DNA from: Cryptomeria japonica
Lineage: Eukaryota; Streptophyta; Pinopsida; Cupressales; Cupressaceae
Length of the DNA stretch: 64,000 nt
NCBI RefSeq assembly: GCF_030272615.1
Contig: NW_026729327.1
Location: forward strand, 33,764-97,763
Direction of reading: 5' to 3'
Below the pieces are notes generated by a model. The model saw nothing but the letters and a program-made list of their open reading frames with translations. It was not told the origin of the DNA and ran no database searches. A program made the position numbers and the translations under genes. Positions 23,951-37,398 of this stretch are shown piece by piece (position 1 is the first letter of the stretch; every line of letters begins with the position of its first letter).

Positions 23951-26900
23951 AGGAGGAGGCAAAGGAAGGTTCTGACAACTGAGGAGATTGCAACAAATAG
24001 GGAGAAGGAGGCAATGCATCAATGAGAGAGAAGATCAAGAATGAGACAAGGAGCTTCAAGTTCCATAATCATTTTAGAAGAGGAGAACATCAATGAGACC
24101 ATAAATGCTAATGGAGGAAACATGATAGAACCATTTAATTCAGGTGCATCTTCTAATCCATTATTGGATACATGTATGTCTTCACAGCCCTATGTTTTTT
24201 CTCATGAAGAAATTGGTGATTTAGTAGAAGCAGGTTACTTATTAAATGAAATTCTAATTCAAAATTGAACCCCAAATGAAATTAGAAGTCAAGTTGAAAG
24301 TGAAATTGAAATCCAAATTGAAACCCCAAATGAAACTAGATCTCAACTTGAAACTGAAATTGAAACCTAATTTGAAACTCCAAATGAAATTGAAAATCCA
24401 CCTACAACTAAAACCAATAATGTGTATGTAGACATGGAAACACCAATTGAAAATGAAACATGTTTGATGATAATCAAATGAATGAAAATTTTGAAATTAA
24501 AAGTGATGTACTAGACAACCTTCCTGGCTTGGTTTCATGGAGATAGATTAGGACACATGCAAATAGATTGTTTAGACATTTTTTTTATAATAAGAAATTT
24601 GGGTTTTAATGTCAATTAATGGTACAACTAATTAAAATGACTAAAATGAAAAAAGTGATGAAGAAGTTAGGCTTTTATGTCAAACCCAAGAAGAAGGAGT
24701 CTTTAAAACAAGTTGTATCGACTATTTCTAGCGCCTTTGATACAATTGGAAAGAAAAGTCATTCTAAAGATAAAAATGCAGTAGGACTGGCAATAACAAC
24801 AACTTTAGTAAGCCAAACAACTTCTAATAAAAGAATGATGAGTAACATAAGTGGATATCTTAATATTCATCACAAGACTTTGTCAAGAGCTGTAAAAAGA
24901 AGAGTTAACTTTGAAAGTGATCCAGCAAACAAATTGTGGACTTTTAGTGGTAGACTACCAAGGTCTGATATGAAACTTACTGGTGAAGTCAAAAATTTGA
25001 TCGAAAAATTCTGGCATGATAATACGAGAGTATCACCTAATGTTAGAGATGTTCTTAAATTAAGAGTTGGGTCAAAAATTCATGATCCACATCCAAAACA
25101 CCTATTGGACATGACTCAAACTGAATTGTATAAAAAAAATTTGGATGATAAGGTGTTGACTATTAGCATTTGTCAAAGGTCTTTTGAAAAGTGTAAACCT
25201 TGGTATGTTCGAATTAACAAGGAAAGAGTCACATGTTGTTGCAAAACTCATGTTCAATTTCGCTACCATTATGATGTATTTTGATATATACGTGTTACCA
25301 TGCATAGTAATGGAATGTTCCAAGAATGTGGTATAAATATACCACCTGAAACTATAAAGGAGTTTATTTCAAGTTTGTTTTGCAACTCACTAAATGAACA
25401 AAATTTTCTTTTCAATGCATGTGATATATGTGACAATCTTGCATTGTTGGATGAATGTTTGCATGAAAATATTTCAAATGATTTTGGACAACAATTAATT
25501 GATGTTAAAAGATTTAAAACTATTGAGGATCCACTAAAGGATGGAAAGGTTGGAAAATGATGCGATCTAATCACTACAAAAGTTAGTGTTCATGCATTTA
25601 TGAATGAATTCAAGAGTAACATCATACCTAAATATGTTAAACACACTCAAAATACTAGATGGATCGATGGTCAGTTTCGAATATGTAAGGATACATTTCC
25701 TATTGGTAGTATACTTTCGGTTGTTGAATTTGCAGAGAACTACATGCTTGCACCACAAGATGAGGTAAAATCACAATACTACAATTCAGTGCACGTATCA
25801 ATTTTTGTCCATATTGTCTATAGGCATGCACTAGATAGTACACAAGAGGATCACAAAATTTTGAGAGAGTACCATTTCTATATGAGTGATAATAAATTAC
25901 ACTCATCTGAGTTTGTCCAGTTTTGCTTCAAGACCTTTTTTCAGAATTTGAGGGAGAGAGAAATTCAGATGACACAACATCTAATATGGTCTGATAATTG
26001 CACAGGGCAACTCAAGAATGCTAGAATGTTTTATTGGTTGAGTAGGATTCATAAAAAAACTAATATTGAACACATTTTGAGTTTTTTTGAGGCTGGACAC
26101 AGGAAAGGAGAGCATGAGGGTGCCGGTGCATGTGTTAAGAGAGCCCTTTGCAGAGAGCAACTCAAATTCGAGGAAAAGGCTAAATTTAAAAATGCAAGTG
26201 CAATTGTGGATTGGTGTAGTGCAAATTTATCCACAGGATCAAGTCAGAACTCTACAATTAGACATTTCTCCTGGCTAGTTAAAGAGGAGAATATCCTTCC
26301 AAGATATGATTGTGATACAATAAATGGGTCAGCTAGATGGCATTCATTTAAGAGTTCTAATTCTAACACTTGGACTATATGGACTAGAGAGCTTGCATGT
26401 TTTTGTCAATTTTGTGTTGCAGGTGAATGAGAAGAATGTGAGAATACGAAATGGGTCGAAGAATGGCAACACAAATCCTTAACACCTACTGAGACACAAT
26501 ATGAAGATGTTAGAAGAAATCAAGACCCCAATCATGCATTTGCATCAGAAGATTATGATTGTGTTTTAGACCTCATACAACCTGGTAATTTAATTCAATT
26601 TATTGTTTATAACTTTAAATTATATATTTTTATGTATTGTCATATAATTTATGATTACATATTTTAATTATAAATTCTAAAAAGTTTTATTTCTACACAT
26701 TGTACTTAAATTTGTTTTATAGGACATGTGTATGCTGTTGTTGCACTTGAGGATAATGATGAGCAGGTTCAGTATTGGCTAGCTAGATGTATAGAACCTA
26801 AGAAAAAGTTGATATGTGATCAAGTAGATGATGATGGTTTTCAGTATCCAGTTGGGTTTGTTGTGGTGGTTGGTACATGGCTATGCAAATACTTAATAAG

Positions 26901-27108
26901 AAGGAATGACTTACTAGCTTATGAAGACTACCAATCAGAAAAGAAGATTATACACTATTCTCATTTGGTGGTGGCAACAAACATCAAATTAGAAAGATAC
27001 AAAGGTAGACCTACTAATAAGTTATTGTGGACACTTTCAGTAGAAGAGCATGAGGCAATCATAAACGCATTGCAGAAGAGAGATGATGCAGATGGTACAT
27101 TAGGTTGA
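23951..27108 (+). pseudogene. Transposase-like gene, left copy, broken
   Basis: A long reading region with interruptions. The N-terminal part (23951-24268) contains RKVLTTEEIATNREKEA, one TGA, then an acidic segment. A Glu/Asn/Thr repeat-like linker follows. Part 24619-25284 includes HHKTLSRAVKRR, a Cys-rich VTCCCKTHVQF end and then TGA. Part 25600-26430 includes VVEFAENY, LIWSDNCTGQLKN and AGHRKGEHEGAGACVKRA. These motifs resemble an uncharacterised eukaryotic family with DFxENY, SDGxxxQxKN and HGKxxCDGxGGxxKR motifs, which I read as an RNase H-like (DDE/D) transposase core (from memory, unverified). TGA follows AGE at about 26428. After an intron, 26723-27108 encodes an SH3/BAH-like C-terminal segment with YWLARC and PVGFVVVVGTW. 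A ~35-bp insertion near 25545 breaks the frame in this copy only. Confidence 0.7.
26585..26722 (+). other. Intron in the transposase-like gene
   Basis: 138 bp, donor GTAATT and acceptor TTGTTTTATAG, AT-rich as in plant introns. Joining the flanks keeps the frame (DLIQPG then HVYAVV). The same intron is at 35719-35855 in the right copy. An intact spliceosomal intron argues against these copies being retro-processed. Confidence 0.8.
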
Positions 27109-28265
27109 ATCAAATTTATATGCATGTAAGTTTGTGTTACTTGTGTGAACTCTTTTATATTTAATCATGATAATTGTTTTTCTTTGTCCCTTTAACATTT
27201 TATTTATCTACATTTGATACAATTTTGGTTTCATAAACAACATTGTATTAGTTATCTTCTTCTTAATGTTATTTTGTGAAGATTGTAATTGTGTTACAAT
27301 TGAATTCTAATTTTTTATGATATATTTATTTTATTGTAATCTCTTCATAGATTAATTATAAGTTCAAAGATAGAATTATGTCTTAAATATGACCTGACTC
27401 TATATTTATCATTGAATGACAAATCTATATTTATAGTGTACTTTTTTATTTTAGTACCATGAAGTCCATGCTTTTCATACCACTACTATCCACACTAATA
27501 AACCATCAATACACTAGTAAAGCAGTGTGGTCAACTTAAGAGGAAAGTCGATACTATGTTTGTAGCTTCCTAATAATTTGGTTACCCTTAGTTCCATCAA
27601 TCTATTGGATTCCTCTATGAGATTCATTTATAATTAATAATCCTTTTATATAATCATGATAATCATGATTCCTGTATGAGATTCATTTATAATTAATAAG
27701 TTGATACTTGTGTGAACTCTTTTAAATATTTAATCATGATAATTGTTTTAACATTGTATTTGTCTACATTTGATACAATTTTGGTTTCATAAACAATACT
27801 GTATTAGTTATCTTATTCTTAATGTTATTTTGTGCACATTGAATTATAAACTGTTGCACTATAAGATGATCAATCATAATGTTAATATATAAAGTCATAA
27901 ATAGATCACATAACAAGTCATAAATAAAAAGTCCTCTATACAATCACATAACAATTCCTGATGACATAATAACAAGTCTTGAAATAACAATTTATTAAGG
28001 AAATGACATTAAAACAAGTCCAAATAACATAATAATAAAACAAGCTATCAAATATATAATCACTAGAGTGTGCCAAATCACATAACATGACCTGATATCA
28101 TAATAGCAAGGAAATGAAATAATAAAAAGTCCTATATATAATCACATAACACATAACAACAAGTCCTATATATAATCACATAATAACAAGTCTCGTGATA
28201 ACATAACAAGTGTCACCATAAAAAGTACACAATACAATAACATGACATGATCTAAAATATACAAT
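27109..28265. other. AT-rich spacer between convergent genes, left
   Basis: No gene. A ~150-bp direct repeat (about 27139-27290 and 27706-27840) contains CTTGTGTGAACTCTTTTA and TTTGATACAATTTTGG. Toward the right are many copies of ATAACAAGTC/AATCACATAA words (27890-28210). Both genes' 3' ends must lie here, but no specific terminator could be identified. Confidence 0.7.
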
Positions 28266-29036
28266 CTAAGAACTCCCGTGCATCTCATCTGCAGTCCTCT
28301 TCCCTCCACGTGAAGGTGGCTGAGATGAATCATCCTGTTGCATGTGGTCTTGAGATGCACCATCCTGTGTCTGTGCAATATCAGTGTCTCCACCCTCCTG
28401 TGCAGTATCAGTGACTACAACAAATGTAAAGCATGAATCAAAATTGTATATATACATAAATTATAAAGTATATATATATAGACTACAAGATTATCACAGA
28501 AAAGTATACATGTGATGCAGGCAAAGTAACTGATGGTCGAAGGCATACATGTGATGCACCATCAAACAATCCAGAAGCCTACAATTGCAAAAAATAATGA
28601 ACATGAATCAAAGTTGTACTTAAATTAGTAAGCATGTAAACACTTCAAATTAATGGATGAAAAACATACTAGTGGTATATGAGGCTGAGCCTCAGTGGTC
28701 CATGGGTCACGTGAAGAACTACCCACCTCAGTGCTACATGAAGCACCCTACAAAATTGAAAAAACGTATCATATGTAAATCATTACATTAAAAAATTTAT
28801 TGTTTATTTTAAATTTACATATCAATACAATGTATCTAGATGAAAGTGCATACTATAAATGGGGCACCAACATCTCTAGGTATTGAGGTAACATGCTGTT
28901 AGTTCCTCAATGATGTGGTATGATCCATCCTCTGTTCAGAAAAAATTGACTCATGTTATGGTTCATATGTGTATATATAAGAAATTTAATATTGCACTGT
29001 AAATTATACAAATAAATTTGTACCTCTATAGGCTGA
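28266..29036 (-). pseudogene. Accessory gene, left copy, 5'-truncated
   Basis: It carries the minus-strand 3' exons of the gene described at 37399-39531: terminal exon with PPSRGGKRTADEMHGSS and stop (28266-28410), the exon encoding the SHVCLRPSVTLPASH segment (about 28490-28575), the GASCSTEVGSSSRDP exon (about 28680-28750) and the RMDHTTSLRN exon (about 28870-28930). Only the last 13 nt of the large 5' exon remain (29024-29036) before satellite sequence. About 380 bp covering two internal exons and part of the terminal exon are missing compared with the right copy. The codon before PIE is CAG here and TAG in the right copy. Confidence 0.7.
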
Positions 29037-30750
29037 TCATATGGGGTCATAAGGGGCCACACATGTGTTAGAAGACCATATGACCCCTTAGGACACCATA
29101 TGACCCATGAGGACATCATAGTGTACTAAGGAGTCACATGGTGTCATAAGGAATCATGTTGTGTACTAGGATGTTAAAAGGTGTCATATGGGGTCATAAG
29201 GGGCAACACATATGCTATAACACCATATGATCCATTAGGGCACCATATGACCTATTAGGCCATCATATTTTCCTAAGGGGTCATAAGGTGTCCTAAGGAG
29301 TCATATGGTGTCCTAAGGAGTCATATAGGGTCCTAAGGGTCCACACATGTGTTAGAACACCATATGACCCCATAGGAGACCATATGGACATCAAATGGTC
29401 CTAAGGGGTCATATGGTGTTGTGAGCGGTCATATGGTGTCCTAAGGGGTCATATGGTGTTGTTATAGGACATATGGGGTCCTAAGGGGCCACACATGTGT
29501 TAGAAGACCACATGACCCATTAAAACATAATATTGTCCTAAGGGGGCATATGGTGTCATAAGGGATCGTGTCTAGTACTGGGATGTTAAAAGGGGTCATA
29601 TGGTATCGTTAGGAGTCATATGAGGTCCTAAGGGGCCACACATGTGTAATAAGACCATGTGACCCCTTAGGATACCATATGACCCATTAGGACATCATAT
29701 TGTCCTAATGGGTCATATGGTGTCGTAAGGGGTCATGTCAAGTACTAGGATCTTCAAAGGAGTCACATGGTGTCCTAAGGGGTCATATGGTGTTCCAAGG
29801 GGTAATATGGTGTCATTGGGAGTCATATGGGATCCTAAGGGGGGCATACATGTGTTAGAAGACCATATGACCCCTTAGGACACCATCTAACCCATCAGGA
29901 CATTATATTGTCCTAGGGGGTCATATGGTGTCCTAAGGGGTCATTTGGGGTCATTAGGGGTTATATGGGGTTGTAAGGGGCCACACATCTGTTAGAACAT
30001 CTGTGAGGGGTCATCAGGGTTCCCAAGGGGCCACACATGTGTTAGAAGACCATATGACTCATTAAGACACCATATGACCCCTTAGGACACCATATGACCC
30101 ATTAGGACATCATATTATCCTAAGGGGCCATATGGTGTCATAACGGGTCATGTCGAGTACTAGGATGTTAAAAGGGGTCATATGGTATCCTAAGGGATCA
30201 TATGGTGTCCTAAGGGGTCATATGGTGTCGTTAGGGGTCCTAAGGAGCCACAGATATGTTAGAACACCATATGACCCCTTAGGACAACATATGACCCATT
30301 AGGACATCAGATTGTCATAAGGGGTCATATGTAAGAGGCCGCACATATGTTAGAACACCATATGGACATCATATGGTCCTAAGAGATCATATTGTATCAT
30401 GAGGAGTCATATGATGTCCTAAGGGGTCATATGGTACGGTTAGGGGTCATATGGGGTCTTGATGGGCTACAGATGTATTAGAAGACTATATGACCCCTTA
30501 GGACACCAGATGAACCCTTAGGACACCATATGACCCCTTTAGACACCATATGACCCATTAGAACATCATATTATTGTAAGTTTTCATATGGTGTCATAAG
30601 GGGTCATGTTATGTAGTAGGATGTTAAAAGGGGTCATATGATATCCTAAAGGGTCATATGTTGCCTTGAGGGATCATATGGTGTTGTTAGGGTTCATATG
30701 GGGTCCTAATGGGGCACAAATGTTATAGAACACCATATGAATCCTTAGGA
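29037..30750. repeat. CCTAAGGGGTCATATGG satellite, right block
   Basis: Near-identical repeat of 19884-21614, differing by scattered substitutions and one ~28-bp loss near 30357 between matching CATATGG words. It has the same mixed-orientation organisation as the left block. Here it truncates the accessory gene. Confidence 0.95.
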
Positions 30751-30759
30751 CGGTGTCTT

Positions 30760-30795
<36 letters not shown>

Positions 30796-30887
30796 ACACA
30801 ATAACCCTCTCTTTCTCCAACCTCTCTTTGCCTCTCCCTTTGTTGATACTTACCCCTCTCTACTCTCCTCCTACACCCTAATTATCC

Positions 30888-30947
<60 letters not shown>

Positions 30948-31120
30948 CCAAATAACCCTCTCTTTCTCTAACCTCTTTTTCCCTCTCCCTTTGTTGATAC
31001 TTCCCTCTTCCCCCTACCCCCTCTTTCTCTTTGTCTCTCCATGTCTCTCTCTCCATGTCTCTCTCCATCTCTCCCACTTACAGTCTCTATCGCTCTCCCA
31101 TATCTCCCCCCTCCCCCTTC
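30751..31120. repeat. CT-rich arrays, right copy
   Basis: Counterpart of 21615-21965. The second pure CT run is longer here (about 30892-30942, ~50 bp) than in the left copy (~35 bp), as expected for slippage after the duplication. Confidence 0.92.
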
Positions 31121-32515
31121 CTCCTTAGCAATAAAATTCATAGGGGAAAGATACTCCACACACCTCATCAAGAACTAAGATCCAAATATAGATAACACAA
31201 AAACGTATAAATTAGAAAGATAATCAAGATCCATTACCAATAGGGAGAGAGATCTACACATAGATTAAAATAGAGCTAGATAGGGAGATACAAATAAAGA
31301 GAGGATCATAAGGATAAAGAGAGGTAGAGGAGATACATATATAGAGAGGGAGAGCAAGAGATTTATAAAGATAAAGATTCAAATAAGGAGAGATATAAGG
31401 GTCAAGAGTGATGAAGAGATAAAGAGAGGGAGAGATAGAAGGAGAAATAGAGAGAGATAGACACACTTAGAAAATAGATAGATACATAAATAGAGACATA
31501 TATTAAAGACTATGAATAGAGAGGGAGAAAAAATAAAGGAAAAGGATGGATAGAAAGAGATAAACATATCTACAGATTGAAAAGGAGAGAGGAAGATATA
31601 TATGAAAATGAAGATAAAGGGAGAGGGAGATGAATGGATATATAGAAAGAGAGAGGCAAAGACAAAGATAAATATATAAAGAGATAGAGAAAAATGGATA
31701 GAGAGGGGTAAAGAGAGTGAGATACAAAAAGGAAGAGATAGAGAGATATAAAGGAAGAGGAATATCAATAGAGAGTGATAAAGAGAGATAGATAAATTAT
31801 AGATAGGGATAGATAGAGAGGGGGAGAGAAAGAGGGAGATATAGAGAGATATATAGGGGCTATAGAGAAGGATGGAGGAAGAGAGCCAAAGATATATAAA
31901 GAGGGAGTAAATAAAGATATAAAGGTAGAGAAAGGGAAATATACTTAGAGATGGTGATAGAGGAAGAGAGGGAGAGGTAGATTAATCATGTATAGAGGTA
32001 TATATATAAATATAGAGGGATGTGTAGAAAGAGAGATTCATAGTAAAAGAGACAGAGATGTGAAGATGGATATAGAGATAGATATGGATAGAAAGTGATA
32101 GAGAGATTAAGACAAATGGAGTGAATAAGTGAGATTTAGAAATCTAATGAGCTATAAATATACATGAAGATAGATCTATAGGGAAATAGAGATAGAGGGG
32201 ACAAGAGAGAGAGAGAGAAAGGAGGTGAGAGAGGCAAGTAATAAATATGTATAGGTAGGATAAGGTAAATGAGGGAGATAAATAGAGAGAAGAGAGATTA
32301 GTAGAGAGATATAGAAATAAGGAGTGACAAGGATGGAGTGGGAGAGGGATAGGAATAGAAAGATGGAGACATATGCAGAGATGGATGTAACTTTGGAATT
32401 TATTTATCTAGATGGGATGAGAAAATAAGTGAGATAAGTAGAGAAGGAAGAGATAGATAAAAGATATTCATAGAAGTATAGATAGACAAGTGATAGATAA
32501 AGGAAGTGATAGGAA
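31121..32515. repeat. GATA/GAGA-rich array, right copy
   Basis: Counterpart of 21966-23370 with few substitutions. The minus-strand open frames it generates are compositional artefacts. Confidence 0.9.
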
Positions 32516-33102
32516 GAAAAAAAGGAGATTTTGTATGCAAAACTTGTGAGTATTTAAAGTTTTAAAAATGAAGGATTAACTTTAAATGATTATAATTAAT
32601 TTTTGGTATATAATATAATAAAATTACCTTATCAATTTGATAGTCTCTGAATTAACTTTTCAATGCCTATAAAAGATTGAAATTTTGATAAGAAATGCAA
32701 AAGTTATGCCCATTTTACTAAAGTATACTTTTTATGTTGAGCAAAACGGATATCCGATTTGGTTTCCAAAATAGATATCCGATTTGAAAAAACATGACAT
32801 CACAAATTGGATATCCATTAATATTAGATATTCGTTATTAACGGATATTCAATTTAGTTTGGTATTACAAAACCAAATTCAAATTTTGGCCAACCCAAAC
32901 AAAAAGTCAAAACGGATCTTGGCGTGTTTGGCAAAGTTTAAAACACGTTTTTTTTCGCCATTGCCACTTTTTGGACCCCCATGATCTTGCACATGTAACC
33001 TAATCAACCACTTAATTTTAATATTTAAATTTGAAATTGTATCCAAGATTGCAATTTTGAATTTGAGGTAGCTCTAAAATGATAAATTAAAAATTTAAGC
33101 AC
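32516..33102 (+). repeat. Leader/LTR repeat family, copy 2 duplicate
   Basis: Counterpart of 23371-23950. It carries the same run of GGATAT words and again leads straight into the transposase-like frame. Confidence 0.7.
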
Positions 33103-36100
33103 AGGAAGAGGCAAAGGAAGGTTCTGACAACTGAGGAGATTGCAACAAATAGGGAGAAGGAGGCAATGCATCAATGAGAGAGAAGATCAAGAATGAGACA
33201 AGGAGCTTCAAGTTCCATAATCATTTTAGAAGAGGAGAACATCAATGAGACCATAAATGCTAATGGAGGAAACATGATAGAACCATTTAATTCAGGTGCA
33301 TCTTCTAATCCATTATTGGATACATGTATGTCTTCACAGCCCTATGTTTTTTCTCATGAAGAAATTGGTGATTTAGTAGAAGCAGGTTACTTATTAAATG
33401 AAATTCTAATTCAAAATTGAACCCCAAATGAAATTAGAAGTCAAGTTGAAAGTGAAATTGAAATCCAAATTGAAACCCCAAATGAAACTAGATCTCAACT
33501 TGAAACTGAAATTGAAACCTAATTTGAAACTCCAAATGAAATTGAAAATCCACCTACAACTAAAACCAATAATGTGTATGTAGACATGGAAACACCAATT
33601 GAAAATGAAACATGTTTGATGATAATCAAATGAATGAAAATTTTGAAATTAAAAGTGATGTACTAGACAACCTTCCTGGCTTGGTTTCATGGAGATAGAT
33701 TAGGACACATGCAAATAGATTGTTTAGACATTTTTTTTATAATAAGAAATTTGGGTTTTAATGTCAATTAATGGTACAACTAATTAAAATGACTAAAATG
33801 CAAAAAGTGATGAAGAAGTTAGGCTTTTATGTCAAACCCAAGAAGAAGGAGGAGTCTTTAAAACAAGTTGTATCGACTGTTTCTAGCGCCTTTGATACAA
33901 TTGGAAAGAAAAGTCATTCTAAAGATAAAAATGCAGTAGGACTGGCAATAACAACAACTTTAGTAAGCCAAACAACTTCTAATAAAAGAATGATGAGTAA
34001 CATAAGTGGATATCTTAATATTCATCACAAGACTTTGTCAAGAGCTGTAAAAAGAAGAGTTAACTTTGAAAGTGATCTAGCAAACAAATTGTGGACTTTT
34101 AGTGGTAGACTACCAAGGTCTTATATGAAACTTACTGGTGAAGTCAAAAATTTGATCGAAAAATTCTGGCACGATAATACGAGTGTATCACCTAATGTTA
34201 GAGATGTTCTTAAATTAAGAGTTGGGTCAAAAATTCATGATCCACATCCAAAACACCTATTGGACATGACTCAAACTGAATTGTATAAAAAAAATTTGGA
34301 TGATAAGGTGTTGACTATTAGCATTTGTCAAAGGTCTTTTGAAAAGTGTAAACCTTGGTATGTTCGAATTAACAAGGAAAGAGTCACATGTTGTTGCAAA
34401 ACTCATGTTCAATTTTGCTACCATTATGATGTATTTTGATATATACATGTTACCATGCATAGTAATGGAATGTTCCAAGAATGTGGTATAAATATACCAC
34501 CTGAAACTATAAAGGAGTTTATTTCAAGTTTGTTTTGCAACCCACTAAATGAACAAAATTTTCTTTTCAATATATGTGTTTCTAGTGTATGTGATATATG
34601 TGACAATCTTGCATTGTTGGATGAATGTTTGCATGAAAATATTTCAAATGATTTTGGACAACAATTAATTGATGTTAAAAGATTTAAAACTATTGAGGAT
34701 CCAATCACTACAAAAGTTAGTGTTCATGCATTTATGAATGAATTCAAGAGTAACATCATACCTAAATATGTTAAACACACTCAAAATACTAGATGGATCG
34801 ATGGTCAGTTTCGAATATGTAAGGATACATTTCCTATTGGTAGTATACTTTCGGTTGTTGAATTTGCAGAGAACTACACGCTTGCACCACAAGATGAGGT
34901 AAAATCACAATACTACAATTCAGTGCACGTATCAATTTTTGTCCATATTGTCTATAGGCATGCACTAGATAGTACACAAGAGGATCACAAAATTTTGAGA
35001 GAGTACCATTTCTATATGAGTGATAATAAATTACACTCATCTGAGTTTGTCCAGTTTTGCTTCAAGACCTTTTTTCAGAATTTGAGGGAGAGAGAAATTC
35101 AGATGACACAACATCTAATATGGTCTGATAATTGCACAGGGCAACTCAAGAATGCTAGAATGTTTTATTGGTTGAGTAGGATTCATAAAAAAACTAATAT
35201 TGAACACATTTTGAGTTTTTTTGAGGCTGGACACAGGAAAGGAGAACATGAGGGTGCCGGTGCATGTGTTAAGAGAGCCCTTTGCAGAGAGCAACTCAAA
35301 TTCGAGGAAAAGGCTAAATTTAAAAATGCAAGTGCAATTGTGGATTGGTGTAGTGCAAATTTATCCACAGGATCAAGTCAGAACTCTACAATTAGACATT
35401 TCTCCTGGCTAGTTAAAGAGGAGAATATCCTTCCAAGATATGATTGTGATACAATAAATGGGTCAGCTAGATGACATTCATTTAAGAGTTCTAATTCTAA
35501 CACTTGGACTATATGGACTAGAGAGCTTGCATGTTTTTGTCAATTTTGTGTTGCAGGTGAATGAGAAGAATGTGAGAATACGAAATGGGTCGAAGAATGG
35601 CAACACAAATCCTTAACACCTACTGAGACACAATATGAAGATGTTAGAAGAAATCAAGACCCCAATCATGCATTTGCATCAGAAGATTATGATTGTGTTT
35701 TAGACCTCATACAACCTGGTAATTTAATTCAATTTATTGTTTATAACTTTAAATTATATATTTTTATGTATTGTCATATAATTTATGATTACATATTTTA
35801 ATTATAAATTCTAAAAAGTTTTATTTCTACACATTGTACTAAATTTGTTTTATAGGACATGTGTATGCTGTTGTTGCACTTGAGGATAATGATGAGCAGG
35901 TTCAGTATTGGCTAGCTAGATGTATAGAACCTAAGAAAAAGTTGATATGTGATCAAGTAGATGATGATGGTTTTCAGTATCCAGTTGGGTTTGTTGTGGT
36001 GGTTGGTACATGGCTATGCAAATACTTAATAAGAAGGAATGACTTACTAGCTTATGAAGACTACCAATCAGAAAAGAAGATTATACACTATTCTCATTTG

Positions 36101-36241
36101 GTGGTGGCAACAAACATCAAATTAGAAAGATACAAAGGTAGACCTACTAATAAGTTATTGTGGACACTTTCAGTAGAAGAGCATGAGGCAATCATAAACG
36201 CATTGCAGAAGAGAGATGATGCAGATGGTACATTAGGTTGA
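33103..36241 (+). pseudogene. Transposase-like gene, right copy, broken
   Basis: Same architecture as the left copy, with a longer uninterrupted core: 34455-35474 reads through 339 residues, including FAENY, LIWSDNCTGQLKN and GHRKGEHEGAGACVKRA, without the left copy's frame-breaking insertion. Candidate catalytic acids are the E before FAENY (D in the family motif as I recall it), the D of SDN, and the E of EGAG. TGA stops follow YDVF (34437) and AGE (35562), shared by both copies. A third TGA, after GSAR (35472), replaces a TGG Trp codon kept on the left. The intron (35719-35855) and C-terminal YWLARC/PVGFVVVVGTW exon (35856-36241) are intact. Shared stops predate the duplication. Confidence 0.72.
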
Positions 36242-37398
36242 ATCAAATTTATATGCATGTAAGTTTGTGTTACTTGTGTGAACTCTTTTATATTTAATCA
36301 TGATAATTGTTTTTCTTTGTCCCTTTAACATTTTATTTATCTACATTTGATACAATTTTGGTTTCATAAACAACATTGTATTAGTTATCTTCTTCTTAAT
36401 GTTATTTTGTGAAGATTGTAATTGTGTTACAATTGAATTCTAATTTTTTATGATATATTTATTTTATTGTAATCTCTTCATAGATTAATTATAAGTTCAA
36501 AGATAGAATTATGTCTTAAATATGACCTGACTCTATATTTATCATTGAATGACAAATCTATATTTATAGTGTACTTTTTTATTTTAGTACCATGAAGTCC
36601 ATGCTTTTCATACCACTACTATCCACACTAATAAACCATCAATACACTAGTAAAGCAGTGTGGTCAACTTAAGAGGAAAGTCGATACTATGTTTGTAGCT
36701 TCCTAATAATTTGGTTACCCTTAGTTCCATCAATCTATTGGATTCCTCTATGAGATTCATTTATAATTAATAATCCTTTTATATAATCATGATAATCATG
36801 ATTCCTGTATGAGATTCATTTATAATTAATAAGTTGATACTTGTGTGAACTCTTTTAAATATTTAATCATGATAATTGTTTTAACATTGTATTTGTCTAC
36901 ATTTGATACAATTTTGGTTTCATAAACAATACTGTATTAGTTATCTTATTCTTAATGTTATTTTGTGCACATTGAATTATAAACTGTTGCACTATAAGAT
37001 GATCAATCATAATGTTAATATATAAAGTCATAAATAGATCACATAACAAGTCATAAATAAAAAGTCCTCTATACAATCACATAACAATTCCTGATGACAT
37101 AATAACAAGTCTTGAAATAACAATTTAATAAGGAAATGACATTAAAACAAGTCCAAATAACATAATAACAAAACAATCTATCAAATATATAATCACTAGA
37201 GTGTGCCAAATCACATAACATGACCTGATATCATAATAGCAAGGAAATGAAATAATAAAAAGTCCTATATATAATCACATAACACATAACAACAAGTCCT
37301 ATATATAATCACATAATAACAAGTCTCGTGATAACATAACAAGTGTCACCATAAAAAGTACACAATACAATAACATGACATGATCTAAAATATACAAT
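36242..37398. other. AT-rich spacer between convergent genes, right
   Basis: Counterpart of 27109-28265 with the same ~150-bp internal direct repeat (about 36272-36420 and 36839-36970). No gene. Confidence 0.7.

Larger units (their letters stand above)
19884..29036. repeat. Tandem duplication unit, left copy
   Basis: The sequence recurs head-to-tail at 29037-38555 with an offset of 9133-9157 bp that varies with small indels, and with near-identity along its length. The unit begins inside the satellite and ends inside the 5' exon of the minus-strand accessory gene. The end (ATCAT before 29041) and the start (GTCAT before 19884) share TCAT, so the junction shows 4-bp microhomology. Differences include CT-array length, a ~35-bp extra stretch near 25545, and loss of ~380 bp near 28405. 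Confidence 0.93.

Noticed and set aside
24257-25906. Minus-strand ORFs overlapping the transposase-like gene (for example 25102-25323, 25567-25758, 25700-25906)
   Set aside because: Shadows of the plus-strand reading frame, which carries the conserved motifs and splice sites.
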